Source of the DNA: Lysinibacillus irui
Lineage (GTDB): Bacteria; Bacillota; Bacilli; Bacillales_A; Planococcaceae
Length of the DNA: 64,000 bases
Assembly (NCBI RefSeq): GCF_028877475.1
Contig: NZ_CP113528.1
Span: 62,001 to 126,000 of the forward strand
Reading direction: 5' to 3'
Shown: positions 33,395 through 41,993 of the stretch, one piece after another
Layout of the letters: each line of letters opens with the position of its first letter
Position numbering within the stretch: the stretch's first letter is position 1
Made by a program: the position numbers and the translations under genes
Notes under the pieces: generated by a model
The model's input: the letters and a program-made list of their open reading frames with translations, nothing else
What the model was told of the DNA's origin: nothing
The model's database searches: none

Positions 33395-33553
33395 TCATAA
33401 TAAAAAAAATACTGCAAAACCCATACCTATTCCTATAAGCTCATCGAAAAATTTATATTTTTCTTTATCTACTCTCGCATTAAACATGATATTTAAACCA
33501 AAACCTAAAAGGGATAAAATTATTAAACCCCATGCAATATTTATTAAACTCAT
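33395..33553 (-). CDS. 52-residue two-span membrane protein
   Basis: ATG 33553 follows AGGAGG by nine bases. The peptide has an N-terminal span (IAWGLIILSLLGFGLNIMF), a charged loop (ARVDKEKYKFFDE) and a C-terminal span (IGIGMGFAVFFLL). Confidence 0.55.
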   Translation of the reverse strand: MSLINIAWGLIILSLLGFGLNIMFNARVDKEKYKFFDELIGIGMGFAVFFLL

Positions 33554-33643
33554 TTTTTATACCTCCTGAAAAATTCCCTTCAATTATTTAAAATCTTAAT
33601 CTTTCATTTAATTGATCTTCCTTTCCTCACCATTGTCCTCTTT

Positions 33644-33751
33644 CTATGTATTAATTGAGTAAATTAAAGACGATACAATTGCGACTCCAATACCACAAAT
33701 TAATAACAGAAATATTGTAACGATTAACGTATGCCTTTCAAACACATTCAT
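33644..33751 (-). CDS. 35-residue single-span membrane peptide
   Basis: ATG 33751 lies nine bases after AGGGGG and opens a 35-codon frame: a short polar start (MNVFERHT) and one long hydrophobic segment. It is one of several tiny membrane peptides in this region. Confidence 0.45.
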   Translation of the reverse strand: MNVFERHTLIVTIFLLLICGIGVAIVSSLIYSINT

Positions 33752-33875
33752 TGATTTAATGCCCCCTGGAGATTTTCTTTCAATTATTTAGTTCATCTGT
33801 GATGGTCTTGACAAAAGATCAACCTCTTATAGGTCGCCCTTAACATGAACATTAACTTTTTGTGCTCTAAATTGT

Positions 33876-34562
33876 TTAATTTTCTTCTTTGTAAAACGGA
33901 TCGTAATCTGATTTGCTGGTTAAATCCAAGTTTTTTCGAGATTCTATGATTCTTTGATAATCTTGTTTAGATATTTTCTCTTCATTTAAATAATTTTTAT
34001 CTAACGAATTCATATGATTCTCCATTGCACCTTCTAATTGTTTGTTTATTGTAGCTAGCTCTTTGGCCATCTTTATGTGAAGATGCATTAAAACCCTTGA
34101 TTCACCTTTAGGCTGCTTTTTAAGATCTTCAACTAGTCTTTGCAGCAGCTGATCATTCTGTAGAAAAATAAACGACACTTCTTTTGAAACACCAAATTCA
34201 TTAAGATAAGCGATTGACTCTGTATATGTTTTATAATTGAAGGCAATAATAGAGGAAATTTCCGGACACTTTTCTTCAATAGTTTTTTTATCCCAGTTCT
34301 TAAGACTCTCTCTTAAATTTATATTTACTTTCTCAAAGTGCTTCCATTCAGGAAGCTGTTTTATAACCTGTTTATTTATTTTTGGTAGCACTTCAATTGA
34401 GGGTGAAGGGCTATGCCCCCTTGAAACGCCTATAATCATAAAGCCGGAGGCAAAGAGAGATAGTGTAATAATTGGTAATACAGCAAACAAGAACAGATCA
34501 ATAAATAGCTCAACTAGTTCCATTCCATCCCCTGATGTTAGTTCGAATAGTAATAGAAACAT
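33876..34562 (-). CDS. Membrane-anchored helical protein, 228 residues
   Basis: One or two N-terminal spans (about residues 15-45) precede a long cytoplasmic helical domain (residues 60-228) rich in K, E and L, with no enzyme motif. ATG 34562 follows GAGGTTG; a second ATG with AGGGGA lies at residue 14. Function unknown. The layout resembles anchors or scaffold proteins rather than transporters. Confidence 0.5.
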   Translation of the reverse strand: MFLLLFELTSGDGMELVELFIDLFLFAVLPIITLSLFASGFMIIGVSRGHSPSPSIEVLPKINKQVIKQLPEWKHFEKVNINLRESLKNWDKKTIEEKCPEISSIIAFNYKTYTESIAYLNEFGVSKEVSFIFLQNDQLLQRLVEDLKKQPKGESRVLMHLHIKMAKELATINKQLEGAMENHMNSLDKNYLNEEKISKQDYQRIIESRKNLDLTSKSDYDPFYKEEN

Positions 34563-34639
34563 TTATTTTCAACCTCTCTATTATTTTCTTGGTATGACAT
34601 AATCTAATTATTTGTATACACAGTATGCTACTACTTTAT

Positions 34640-34945
34640 TTATTCATTATGGTCAATTACCTCTATATGTGCCTCGTCCGTATTCTGCTTCTTTGCACTT
34701 TCATACATTTTCCATATTATTTCGAAACCATTTACAATATCTTCTCTAAAATGCTCAATGACATAATTCTTTATTTCTAAATAATTAGAGCTATTTCTAG
34801 GGTATTTTTTATCTCTAACTATTTGGTTTGCAAAGAAGTACATTTGCTCACTTTCTAATGCATGATTACGTACTTCTCTTTGTCTATTCCTTACATGTTC
34901 ATGCCTAAAGGTAATGGCAAATTCAAAAAATGTCATCCAACCCAC
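34640..34945 (-). CDS. Hypothetical protein, 101 residues
   Basis: A soluble, strongly charged protein with GTG start at 34945 after AAAGGAGATTAATT. It lies just upstream of the membrane-anchored helical protein gene on the same strand and may be co-transcribed with it. No domain recognised. Confidence 0.5.
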   Translation of the reverse strand: MGWMTFFEFAITFRHEHVRNRQREVRNHALESEQMYFFANQIVRDKKYPRNSSNYLEIKNYVIEHFREDIVNGFEIIWKMYESAKKQNTDEAHIEVIDHNE

Positions 34946-35020
34946 AATTAATCTCCTTTCTCTATAACCTAATTTTCATTTGTTCTTCATTAAGATAAAC
35001 AAATAAAGTGTTTAGTTATT

Positions 35021-35263
35021 TTAATCGTTAGTATCCTCGATGGGTTCGTGTTTTCTTCTCATTCTTTTTACTAATTCAACCCCGAATTCGAGTGATATTA
35101 AGAGCGTCTCACGTTCTTTTGTGGATAGCGGTATTTGTTCTAAAGTCAAATATTTGGAATTATTCAAGCTATGCTTTAATATATCTACCTTTCTGCCATA
35201 ACACGTGGCTAACGTTAATTCTTCTATACTCTCATCCGTTCTTCCTAAAAGATTCTTGTTCAT
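35021..35263 (-). CDS. Hypothetical protein, 80 residues
   Basis: A small soluble helical protein; its C-terminal part is basic then acidic (KRMRRKHEPIEDTND). ATG 35263 follows GGGAAGGAA. It is the most upstream gene of the minus-strand small-gene cluster that begins after RNA copy C. Confidence 0.5.
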   Translation of the reverse strand: MNKNLLGRTDESIEELTLATCYGRKVDILKHSLNNSKYLTLEQIPLSTKERETLLISLEFGVELVKRMRRKHEPIEDTND

Positions 35264-35435
35264 GAAAGATTCCCTTCCCTCTCTGAGCTATTAATTAATG
35301 ATGTAAATCAAAATGCTATACTCCCATTTACCTTCTTACTGTTATTTTAGGTAAAGAATTTCCTGTTGTACAAAAACCCATTTTCCTTAAAATTTTTCAT
35401 TACCAAGGAGATAGCCGAATAAGCTTCCTTTTTAC

Positions 35436-35534
35436 AATAAAAAACCCGCTTCAAATTCCATTTTGACCATGTTTAAAAAGACCATGGTTATATGGTTTAT
35501 TTGAAGCGGGTTCTTCCCGGCAATTAATTAAGTT
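35436..35534 (-). ncRNA. Small structured RNA, family copy C
   Basis: Promoter: -35 TTGTTT (35564-35569), 17-bp spacer, -10 TAGAAT (35541-35546). After 21 bases comes CGGGAAGAACCCGCTTC (ending at 35519), then the central stem ACCATG/CATGGT, then GAAGCGGGTT with TTTTTT. It points towards the small-gene cluster but terminates before it, and the plus-strand gene at 35613 lies on its other side. Confidence 0.68.
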
Positions 35535-35612
35535 GTAACTATTCTACCAAATTGGTTAAAATAAAACAATGTAATTAGAAAATAAATACATATTTTTAAG
35601 GGGGATGTTTTG

Positions 35613-35828
35613 ATGGATTTAACAACAGATGAACTAGAGCTTCTTTTACTTTTGCATAAACAATCAGGAGAAAAAACAGTATTCGAAACCATGGATTTGA
35701 TGGAAAAATTTGAATCGCTAAAAGATAAAGGTTATATATGCAATATTATTAGTACCCCTACTGGTGGTTTTAAATTTAATATCTCTGCAAAAGGTATAGA
35801 CCTAGTTGCAGAATTACAGAATAAGTAG
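35613..35828 (+). CDS. Small winged-helix-like protein
   Basis: This 71-residue protein reads as helix, helix, helix and a beta wing (LTTDELELLLLLHKQSG, then MEKFESLKDKGYI, then GGFKFNISAKGIDLV), the layout of a minimal winged-helix DNA-binding domain. ATG 35613 follows AAGGGGG by nine bases. Its promoter region abuts that of RNA copy C, so it might regulate that RNA. The fold is inferred. Confidence 0.5.
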   Translation: MDLTTDELELLLLLHKQSGEKTVFETMDLMEKFESLKDKGYICNIISTPTGGFKFNISAKGIDLVAELQNK

Positions 35829-35836
35829 AAGTATAT

Positions 35837-35950
35837 ATGACAATTTTTTTTGATAATATTTTTCGTATTATAACAATAACTTGGAATGCTCTTATTCAAC
35901 CGTACTTGATTATCTGGGCATTACTTAGTCTACTTGTATTTTTAAAATGA
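35837..35950 (+). CDS. 37-residue membrane peptide
   Basis: A frame from ATG 35837, 8 bases after the previous stop, encodes one or two hydrophobic segments (I-I-T-I-T-W-N-A-L-I and YLIIWALLSLLVFL). The ribosome site is weak (AGTAGAAG). It ends 20 bases before a terminator, which supports a two-gene unit with 35613-35828. Confidence 0.4.
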   Translation: MTIFFDNIFRIITITWNALIQPYLIIWALLSLLVFLK

Positions 35951-35968
35951 AGATACCGCTTTTAAGAA

Positions 35969-36000
35969 GACCCCTTCTACGTAGAGGGGCCTTTCTTATT
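35969..36000 (+). terminator. Terminator after the two small plus-strand genes
   Basis: The arms CCCCT and AGGGG with CTAC/GTAG inside (35971-35989) are followed by CCTTTCTTATTT. It also separates this unit from the convergent gene at 36022. Confidence 0.65.
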
Positions 36001-36021
36001 TAATGCTTTTTGATATTGATA

Positions 36022-36783
36022 TTAACTCCAAGGATCTCTAAGTCTATATTTTGACCTCCATTGGTCCATATCAACTTGATTTTTTAAATGATCATCATAC
36101 AAATCCCGATAAGCCTGAATCGTCCTTGCAGATCCAGGTATTGCTGGATATTTCTCATTCTCTACCAAAAAAATGTGGTTTAATAGAGCATAATAAACTA
36201 CAGTTGTAAAAATTTCTCCTTTATTCCAGTCAACGTCTATTTCGTAATCAACTTGATTTTCCAAAACAATTTCATATACATCTAAATCGAGAGAACAGTT
36301 TTGTTGAATCTCTAATAAACTTCTCCAATGTGAATCAACACCCTTGTTTATATCGTCCTGAATAAGCGGTAGAAAGAGCTCTTCAAAAAAAGGATTCCAT
36401 TTGTGAATAATACCTCTTTCCTCATAAAGTAATGCAATTAGCTTTACTTTTTTTCCATTCATGTTATCAAAAATATTCTCTGCAATAAAAAAACTATGAA
36501 AGTAATCTCCTTTGCTAAATATTCCATCTAATATAGTAAATTGACCGAGTTCTCGGTAATCCACACGATCTTTACTCTTCGCAGTTACTAACATATATTC
36601 CCCTTCACTTAGAAACATTGGGATATGTCTCTCTGTAAGATCTGGCGTGGCATACATATCAATTGTCACCATATCAAAGCAATTGCCTAGGTTCTTACTG
36701 AATCCTTCCGGTAAACGCCAACCAAAATCAATCATTTTAGAAACCATTTTGCAGCTCCTATCACTCTTTTTAGATTTACTCAT
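36022..36783 (-). CDS. Unknown protein translationally coupled to TnpB
   Basis: This soluble 253-residue protein has no motif I know. The start ATG 36783 overlaps the TAA of the tnpB gene (TAATG), so ribosomes finishing TnpB would restart here. Transposon-borne tnpB genes normally end at the element's right end with the guide-RNA scaffold, so a tightly coupled downstream gene is unusual. It could be a partner or inhibitor of TnpB, or a host gene fused into its transcript. Length and clean frame indicate a real protein. Confidence 0.6.
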   Translation of the reverse strand: MSKSKKSDRSCKMVSKMIDFGWRLPEGFSKNLGNCFDMVTIDMYATPDLTERHIPMFLSEGEYMLVTAKSKDRVDYRELGQFTILDGIFSKGDYFHSFFIAENIFDNMNGKKVKLIALLYEERGIIHKWNPFFEELFLPLIQDDINKGVDSHWRSLLEIQQNCSLDLDVYEIVLENQVDYEIDVDWNKGEIFTTVVYYALLNHIFLVENEKYPAIPGSARTIQAYRDLYDDHLKNQVDMDQWRSKYRLRDPWS

Positions 36784-38102
36784 TACACTAAATATTCTTC
36801 CACATGTTTTACGTTCTTCTCTTGCGCTTTCAATTGATCCTCTATAATTTTCTCAATATCCTTTATGGCAATGTTACGAGCTGCATTTAAGTCCGCATTC
36901 GTCTCATGCCCACAATTTAGACATTTAAAATCAGCTTGCGTTGGCCGCCATATTTCCTTTTTGACATCCTTATGAATAAATCCGCATTTATTGCAACGCT
37001 TAGATGTATAATTAGGCTTCACTTTTACAACCTTGATACCATGTTCTTTGGCCTTGTCTATAATTTTTTGTTGCAAACTATAAAACGTCCAATCTTTTAA
37101 AAAAGCATTGTCTGTTGTTATACCTGATAAATCTTCTATCTGGATGGTTCCGCATTCATTTTTTAACGCTTCATTCACTATAAAGCGCGACCACGTATGG
37201 TTTTTTGTCTCTCGATAGTTGTGAATTTTGTTAGAAATTGCATCAACCGGCTTCATTAACTTTTTTCGGCCACTTCCTCGACTACCTTCTCCAGCCCATT
37301 TACGTGAACGTTGCAAACGCTTTTTGCGGTCATTAATTTGCGCTACAAAATCACTTACTTCTTTAGCATCCCCTACATATTGGCGGTAAAATTTATCCTC
37401 ATTAATAGCAAGTACTGCTGGCACAGCGACTCCAATATCAACGCCCATTATTCGATTTTCATCTAATACTTTCTCAGCTTCTTTTTCAAATTTATATGTA
37501 AGCAAAAGATAAAATTTGTTTTTCCGTTTGTAGATACGGCTATCACTCATTTTGTACTCCCCATTAATGATGCGATCCAAAATTTCGTATGCACCATTCC
37601 CCGTAATTAACGTCACTACGGATTGACCTTTGCAATTTCGCTCTTTTGCTCCTTCTTTTGATAATAGGGACAGCTTGGCATTGTATGTTTTATTGTCTAA
37701 CTTGGTTATGCCTTTTATTTGAGATACTCGTATAGGGAATGAACCATTACGACGGTAAATCTGAATGGACTGTTCACCTTTCAAAATCTTCACTTTATCA
37801 TTTTTAAATTTTGTGATTGCTTCATTAACAGCTGAATCGACTATAGAAGATGATACGAATGATCCCATTGCTTTTAAAAAACCATAAACATCAGGCGACA
37901 ATGTTTTCCCTATGATTTCCTTCTCTTTGGGATATTCGCCAAATCGCTCATTATAAGAAAATGAAAATTGTTGCCAATCATAAGCCGCTGTTGTAGCTCG
38001 GTTCTTGATTAACCAAATAGCATGTTGAATGTCGCCTAAGAGATTATAAAGCTCTTTATCATACTTTATTTCATACTTCATTGTTTTTACAATTTTAATC
38101 AT
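36783..38102 (-). CDS. tnpB: TnpB-type RNA-guided nuclease (IS605/IS1341 OrfB family)
   Basis: This 439-residue protein has an intact RuvC active site: Asp222 (MGVDIGVA), Glu323 (IQIEDLSG) and Asp404 (TNADLNAARN), with a zinc finger between (Cys370, Cys373, Cys394, Cys397). TnpB proteins cut DNA guided by a transposon-encoded omega RNA. No tnpA transposase is nearby. ATG 38102 follows GAGGGG. The catalytic residues are all present, so it is not a nuclease-dead repressor. Its end overlaps the next gene, unlike standalone IS1341-type elements. Confidence 0.9.
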   Translation of the reverse strand: MIKIVKTMKYEIKYDKELYNLLGDIQHAIWLIKNRATTAAYDWQQFSFSYNERFGEYPKEKEIIGKTLSPDVYGFLKAMGSFVSSSIVDSAVNEAITKFKNDKVKILKGEQSIQIYRRNGSFPIRVSQIKGITKLDNKTYNAKLSLLSKEGAKERNCKGQSVVTLITGNGAYEILDRIINGEYKMSDSRIYKRKNKFYLLLTYKFEKEAEKVLDENRIMGVDIGVAVPAVLAINEDKFYRQYVGDAKEVSDFVAQINDRKKRLQRSRKWAGEGSRGSGRKKLMKPVDAISNKIHNYRETKNHTWSRFIVNEALKNECGTIQIEDLSGITTDNAFLKDWTFYSLQQKIIDKAKEHGIKVVKVKPNYTSKRCNKCGFIHKDVKKEIWRPTQADFKCLNCGHETNADLNAARNIAIKDIEKIIEDQLKAQEKNVKHVEEYLV

Positions 38103-38125
38103 CCAAACACCCCTCTAACGTAAAG

Positions 38126-38170
38126 AGTGCGAATGGACTAGTATTTTGATGTTTACTTCGCATTCGCACT
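38126..38170. repeat. Hairpin in the tnpB leader
   Basis: Perfect 10-bp arms AGTGCGAATG and CATTCGCACT enclose 25 bases about 25 bp upstream of the tnpB start codon. IS605-family elements have subterminal hairpins recognised by their transposase, so this may mark the left end of the original element. Confidence 0.5.
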
Positions 38171-38248
38171 TCAAATATTTTTTTGATCTTCAATATACAC
38201 ACAATAGTAAGTTGTATCATTGAAATAGATACGTATAGTTTCAAGAAA

Positions 38249-38598
38249 ACTCACTGCACAGGTATACACATTAGTTTTGACAGGCGTTGATTTGCTAGAT
38301 TGCGCAGCGCCAAAGGCTCACTGCACACATACACTTGTAAATGACAGCAAAGTAAATATCAACTATAGTATGGTGCTTACAGAGTGCCGCAGCCTCCATA
38401 TACGCTGGTGAGTCAGCGTATAGTTTCTCTTGGAGAATATAAGTAATTCGTGATCCCGTATGAAAAAATTGTGGATAAGTTTTGCAATCTCACTGCACAT
38501 TTACACTTCTAAGTTGTGACAGCAATGTATATCTATCAACTTGGTATAGTGCTAACGGAGTGCTGGTGCCCCCATATACGCTGGCGAGTCAGCGTTAA
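38249..38598. repeat. Three-unit tandem structured repeat upstream of tnpB
   Basis: Units start with CTCACTGCACA at 38250, 38317 and 38489. All share about 35 bases ending in TGACAG. Units 2 (to 38422) and 3 (to 38598) stay similar for about 107 bases, through GTGCT-ACxGAGTGC to a terminal hairpin (ATACGCTG, GTGAGT or GCGAGT loop, CAGCGTAT/A). The loop GTGAGT is complementary to the ACTCAC that opens the region. It looks like a duplicated structured RNA or protein-binding element, not coding. Confidence 0.55.
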
Positions 38599-38904
38599 CT
38601 TTTATTACAAGCGGTATTTTTACAACCAAATTTATTAGTTTTTAGAACAATTGGATAACCCAACTTTTTATAGTATATATTACCATTGTACCGGAATGTA
38701 CGTTCTAAATAAAGGAATAATTATTCTTAACAAGATCATTTATTCTACTACCAGCAACTCGCTTATGTCCTTGAGTTTGTATTTTTCTGTAATAGAAAAT
38801 AAAAAAGCTTAGGAACTAAAATTTATTAAAAGTCAATAACTAATTCATTTAAGTTGTTATCTCAGTTAATTTATTAGAATGTTGCACATTTTAATGATTA
38901 TTTT
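38599..38904. other. Non-coding stretch between the tandem repeat and its terminator
   Basis: There is no gene and no repeat beyond AT-rich sequence. If the tandem repeat is transcribed on the plus strand, this would be its 3' part. Confidence 0.4.
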
Positions 38905-38933
38905 AGACGACATCCATCTATATGATGTCGTCT
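38905..38933 (+). terminator. Terminator-like hairpin
   Basis: The arms AGACGACATC and GATGTCGTCT pair over 10 bp around a 9-base loop. The plus-strand tail is TGTTCATTTATAAAAAA and the minus-strand tail is A-rich, so it fits termination of a plus-strand transcript. The only candidate source upstream is the repeat region at 38249-38598. Confidence 0.5.
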
Positions 38934-39043
38934 TGTTCATTTATAAAAAAGTCTAACTAAAAATCCTATTCAAAGAGATTAAACTAATGCAAAGAGTTTA
39001 ATTTAAAAGTGTGGTATAAACGTTGATATTTATCATAGAAAAA

Positions 39044-39083
39044 GACCCGCATTTTGCAAAAAAACTGGTAAAATGCGAGCCCT
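39044..39083 (-). terminator. Terminator of the helicase-nuclease gene
   Basis: CGCATTTT and AAAATGCG pair, extended outward by GACC/GGGC bases, followed on the minus strand by CTTTTTCT. It lies about 60 bases after the gene's stop codon. Confidence 0.75.
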
Positions 39084-39140
39084 TTTATTATTAAGTATTA
39101 TCATTTTGTAAGAAAGATGCTATTAAAACTTATATCATAT

Positions 39141-41657
39141 TTAACCTTGGGTATTTAAAAAATAAGTTTTTATATTTCTTCTATCAATTCTATGATTTGC
39201 TATTTCCACTGTTAGATCTCTTAAATCCCATTGTTCTAATGGTTTAGTTGCTAATTTCGCAAAGAAACTCTCAACATTATTCTTTAATTCCATTAAACTG
39301 CTCTCATTTAAAATAACTAAATTTGAGGGTCCGTACGCTTCTTTGTGCAGCTTTCTAGAAGGATGAACTAATATTGGAACTCCAGACTTCCCTTTATACT
39401 CGTCATCAAACCAATTCATATCCTCTGAAATTTGCTCTGTCTCAGACTTATAAATACATTCTCGAGATAATTTGACCTCATTTTTTGCTTCAATAATTAA
39501 ATATTCATCATCAAAAATATTCCATAAAACATCTGGCCCTACCCCATATTCGGACTCCGGCTGATGTGCTTCAAAGCCTAAACTATTGCCTAAATCTGAA
39601 AAAGCCTTTTCGAAAAGCGTTGATGAATCATGTTCAAAAACTAAATTCCCCAATACCTCTGACATATGAAGGATAACAGCGTTAGGTTCACTAAAGTTAC
39701 TTAAAAATCCTTTAACTTTTTCAGCCTGTACTGTTGTCTTAGTTGTGAGTTTTTTATAACTAATACCTGTCGGTGGTTTAAGTAAATATGGATTCTTTAT
39801 ATGCGCAGCTAATTGTAGTTCCATTGATTTTGATTTATCAACTTTATAAAGGTAAGAAGCTGCCAATTGTAAGAACCATCCCTCATCACCAGCATCACCG
39901 TTACTTAATTTTCCAATCTGTGTTCTTAGACTTTCTGCTGCCTTTAAATACTGTCTAGATAAAGCAGAATTAAACGCATCTCTTTCTAATCTAGCTGATT
40001 CAATTAGCTCTTTATTTATTTGTGGTTTAACCGATTTACTGATTTGTTTTTTGTGTAACTGAACCCAGTTCGAATCCCTATTTAAAACCTGCATCATTGC
40101 TTCACCAATAGCTTTAACGGAGTCTTTTCCTGACTTCTTAATTAAATCTACTATTTGTCCCCCCAAATTTATTTGATTTACAGTTTGTGGAGACATAAAT
40201 GATTGGAATTTTTTTGTAGAAACCTTTGAGACAAGGTCATTTCCTAATAAGAATATTATTGCATAGTCATTTACTGAACGTACCGCTCTCCCTAAACCTT
40301 GTTCAATTTTTTGTGCTTGACTCATTTGCATTGATTTAGAATTTGGTCTTGCAAATATATTAAAACGTTCTAGTAGCGTTGTTGAAATAGGCATTCCGTC
40401 TAATACAAGAACCCTACAAGAATTATCTGATAGATCAACTCCATCATATCTATTTGATAAAACCATATGGTTATTTACACTGGTATAAAGTTTATCAATT
40501 TCTTTATTAATATTCGCTGGTTTTGGTTTAGTAAATCCTGCATCTATCCAGATTTTTGCTTTTGGATCTGAAGTAACCAAAGTAACAATATTAAATCCAT
40601 TTGTGTTTCTTAATATTTCTGTCCAAATCTTCGTAGTAAGTCTTTTATCTACATTAAAAGGTGATAAAATTAGTTTTTCTCCAACATCACTAAATGTTTC
40701 AGATTGTATTGGATTTAGAACAGTATTCAAATTTATATCGAAGTCTTTTATAAGTGCGGTATCATCATTTAAAGTGGCAGACATGAAAATTCTTCTTTTT
40801 GCTCGCTCATAACCAGGAATCATATGAATTGGAAGACACTTAGGAACAATTTCAATAGAATTAGCAGATACTAATACAAAGCAATATTCCAAATAGTCTC
40901 TTACCAAGGCCCACTTAAATTTCATTTCTATATCTGCATCATCAAAATCACCTAATAAATTGGTTACCTCAGATAATTTTTCTAGCCAAGACCAATATGG
41001 AATCATCATTATTCCATATCTATCTTTTCCTTCAAGTATATCTTCTGCCGAACCAATAGCTTGTTTAATCAATGAATCCTTAAAAAGAGGAATTAGTTTC
41101 TTATAATTTTCTGTTCCAACCTTAAAACTCAATGTAAAAGTTTCTCTAGCCTTAACTAACGCTGCATGCGCATCATCTATAACTAAAGCACCGATTTCTA
41201 TAATATCTCTCGATGTATCTCCATGAATTCCAAAGATAGATCTTGCGTTAAATAATTTTTGAAAAGTTGTTACTAAAATCGCCTCTCCATTTAAAAATTC
41301 CAGAGGTAACTCATTATTCTCATCTATTTTTACACATTTGATACCTAAATCTACAGCATCTCTAATGACTTGTTCAATTAATTGATTGTTTAAACACAAA
41401 TATAATGCCGGCCCTAGTTCTTCATTTATAGACGACTGTAACTGTAGTAACCCAACAGTAGTTTTCCCTCCACCAGTATTCATTTTTATAACAGTATCTT
41501 TTTCATTTCTTTTTGAAAACCATTGTTCAAGAACCTTTTCTTGATCGCCTCTTAGATATGAAAATTTAGATTGTCTTATACTTGATTCGAAAATTTCCTT
41601 AGGGAATATAGGTAAATCATCATCATATTTATTTAATAGTTCACCGAAATCAATCAT
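39141..41657 (-). CDS. DEAD/DEAH-type helicase fused to a PD-(D/E)XK nuclease, candidate defence protein
   Basis: This 838-residue protein has superfamily 2 helicase motifs: Walker A TGGGKTT (61-67), DDAH (161-164), SAT (293-295) and QGLGRAVR (453-460). Residues of about 690-715 fit a PD-(D/E)XK site (G-P-D-V-L-W, then Y-L-I-I-E-A-K). The start is ATG 41657 after GAGAGGTG; a frame to 41708 is rejected. Such helicase-nuclease fusions are common in anti-phage systems. It is divergent from two genes that look like its partners. The match to a named system is not established. Confidence 0.7.
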   Translation of the reverse strand: MIDFGELLNKYDDDLPIFPKEIFESSIRQSKFSYLRGDQEKVLEQWFSKRNEKDTVIKMNTGGGKTTVGLLQLQSSINEELGPALYLCLNNQLIEQVIRDAVDLGIKCVKIDENNELPLEFLNGEAILVTTFQKLFNARSIFGIHGDTSRDIIEIGALVIDDAHAALVKARETFTLSFKVGTENYKKLIPLFKDSLIKQAIGSAEDILEGKDRYGIMMIPYWSWLEKLSEVTNLLGDFDDADIEMKFKWALVRDYLEYCFVLVSANSIEIVPKCLPIHMIPGYERAKRRIFMSATLNDDTALIKDFDINLNTVLNPIQSETFSDVGEKLILSPFNVDKRLTTKIWTEILRNTNGFNIVTLVTSDPKAKIWIDAGFTKPKPANINKEIDKLYTSVNNHMVLSNRYDGVDLSDNSCRVLVLDGMPISTTLLERFNIFARPNSKSMQMSQAQKIEQGLGRAVRSVNDYAIIFLLGNDLVSKVSTKKFQSFMSPQTVNQINLGGQIVDLIKKSGKDSVKAIGEAMMQVLNRDSNWVQLHKKQISKSVKPQINKELIESARLERDAFNSALSRQYLKAAESLRTQIGKLSNGDAGDEGWFLQLAASYLYKVDKSKSMELQLAAHIKNPYLLKPPTGISYKKLTTKTTVQAEKVKGFLSNFSEPNAVILHMSEVLGNLVFEHDSSTLFEKAFSDLGNSLGFEAHQPESEYGVGPDVLWNIFDDEYLIIEAKNEVKLSRECIYKSETEQISEDMNWFDDEYKGKSGVPILVHPSRKLHKEAYGPSNLVILNESSLMELKNNVESFFAKLATKPLEQWDLRDLTVEIANHRIDRRNIKTYFLNTQG

Positions 41658-41993
41658 TTTGGCACACCTCTCAAAAATATTTGTAATATAATAGTAACAC
41701 AATACCAATATATAACATATTGAATTTTGAGCTATTTAGTATTATTAATAGGCTGAAATTATCGTTATCACGATTAAAATAACGGCCTACTGAGTTTCAA
41801 TACATTTCGTTAATAACATCAAATAATTTATTTTTTCATCTTCATAATTTAAATCACGTTACATTTTATTAAACACTTGATAAAATCGGGATTATGGGAA
41901 CATTAACGAATACTTTTAATCATCGAATGAAGAAAAGGATTCTAGATGTTTAGGAAAGAATAATTATATTAACTTTAAAAGGTGGTGAAATAC
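41658..41993. promoter_or_regulatory. Divergent promoter region of the candidate defence cluster
   Basis: About 336 bases lie between the two start codons. The stretch is AT-rich with several possible -10 boxes (TATATT and similar) but no pair of hexamers with standard spacing that I would defend. No gene is present. Confidence 0.4.

Noticed and set aside
36783-38102. A nuclease-dead TnpB-derived repressor
   Set aside because: All three RuvC acidic residues and the four zinc cysteines are intact.
38249-38520. A CRISPR array beside the TnpB gene, since a 31-34-base segment recurs three times and the first gap is 33 bases
   Set aside because: The units are imperfect, and units 2 and 3 stay similar for about 107 bases, so there are no unique spacers; no Cas1 or Cas2 is present.
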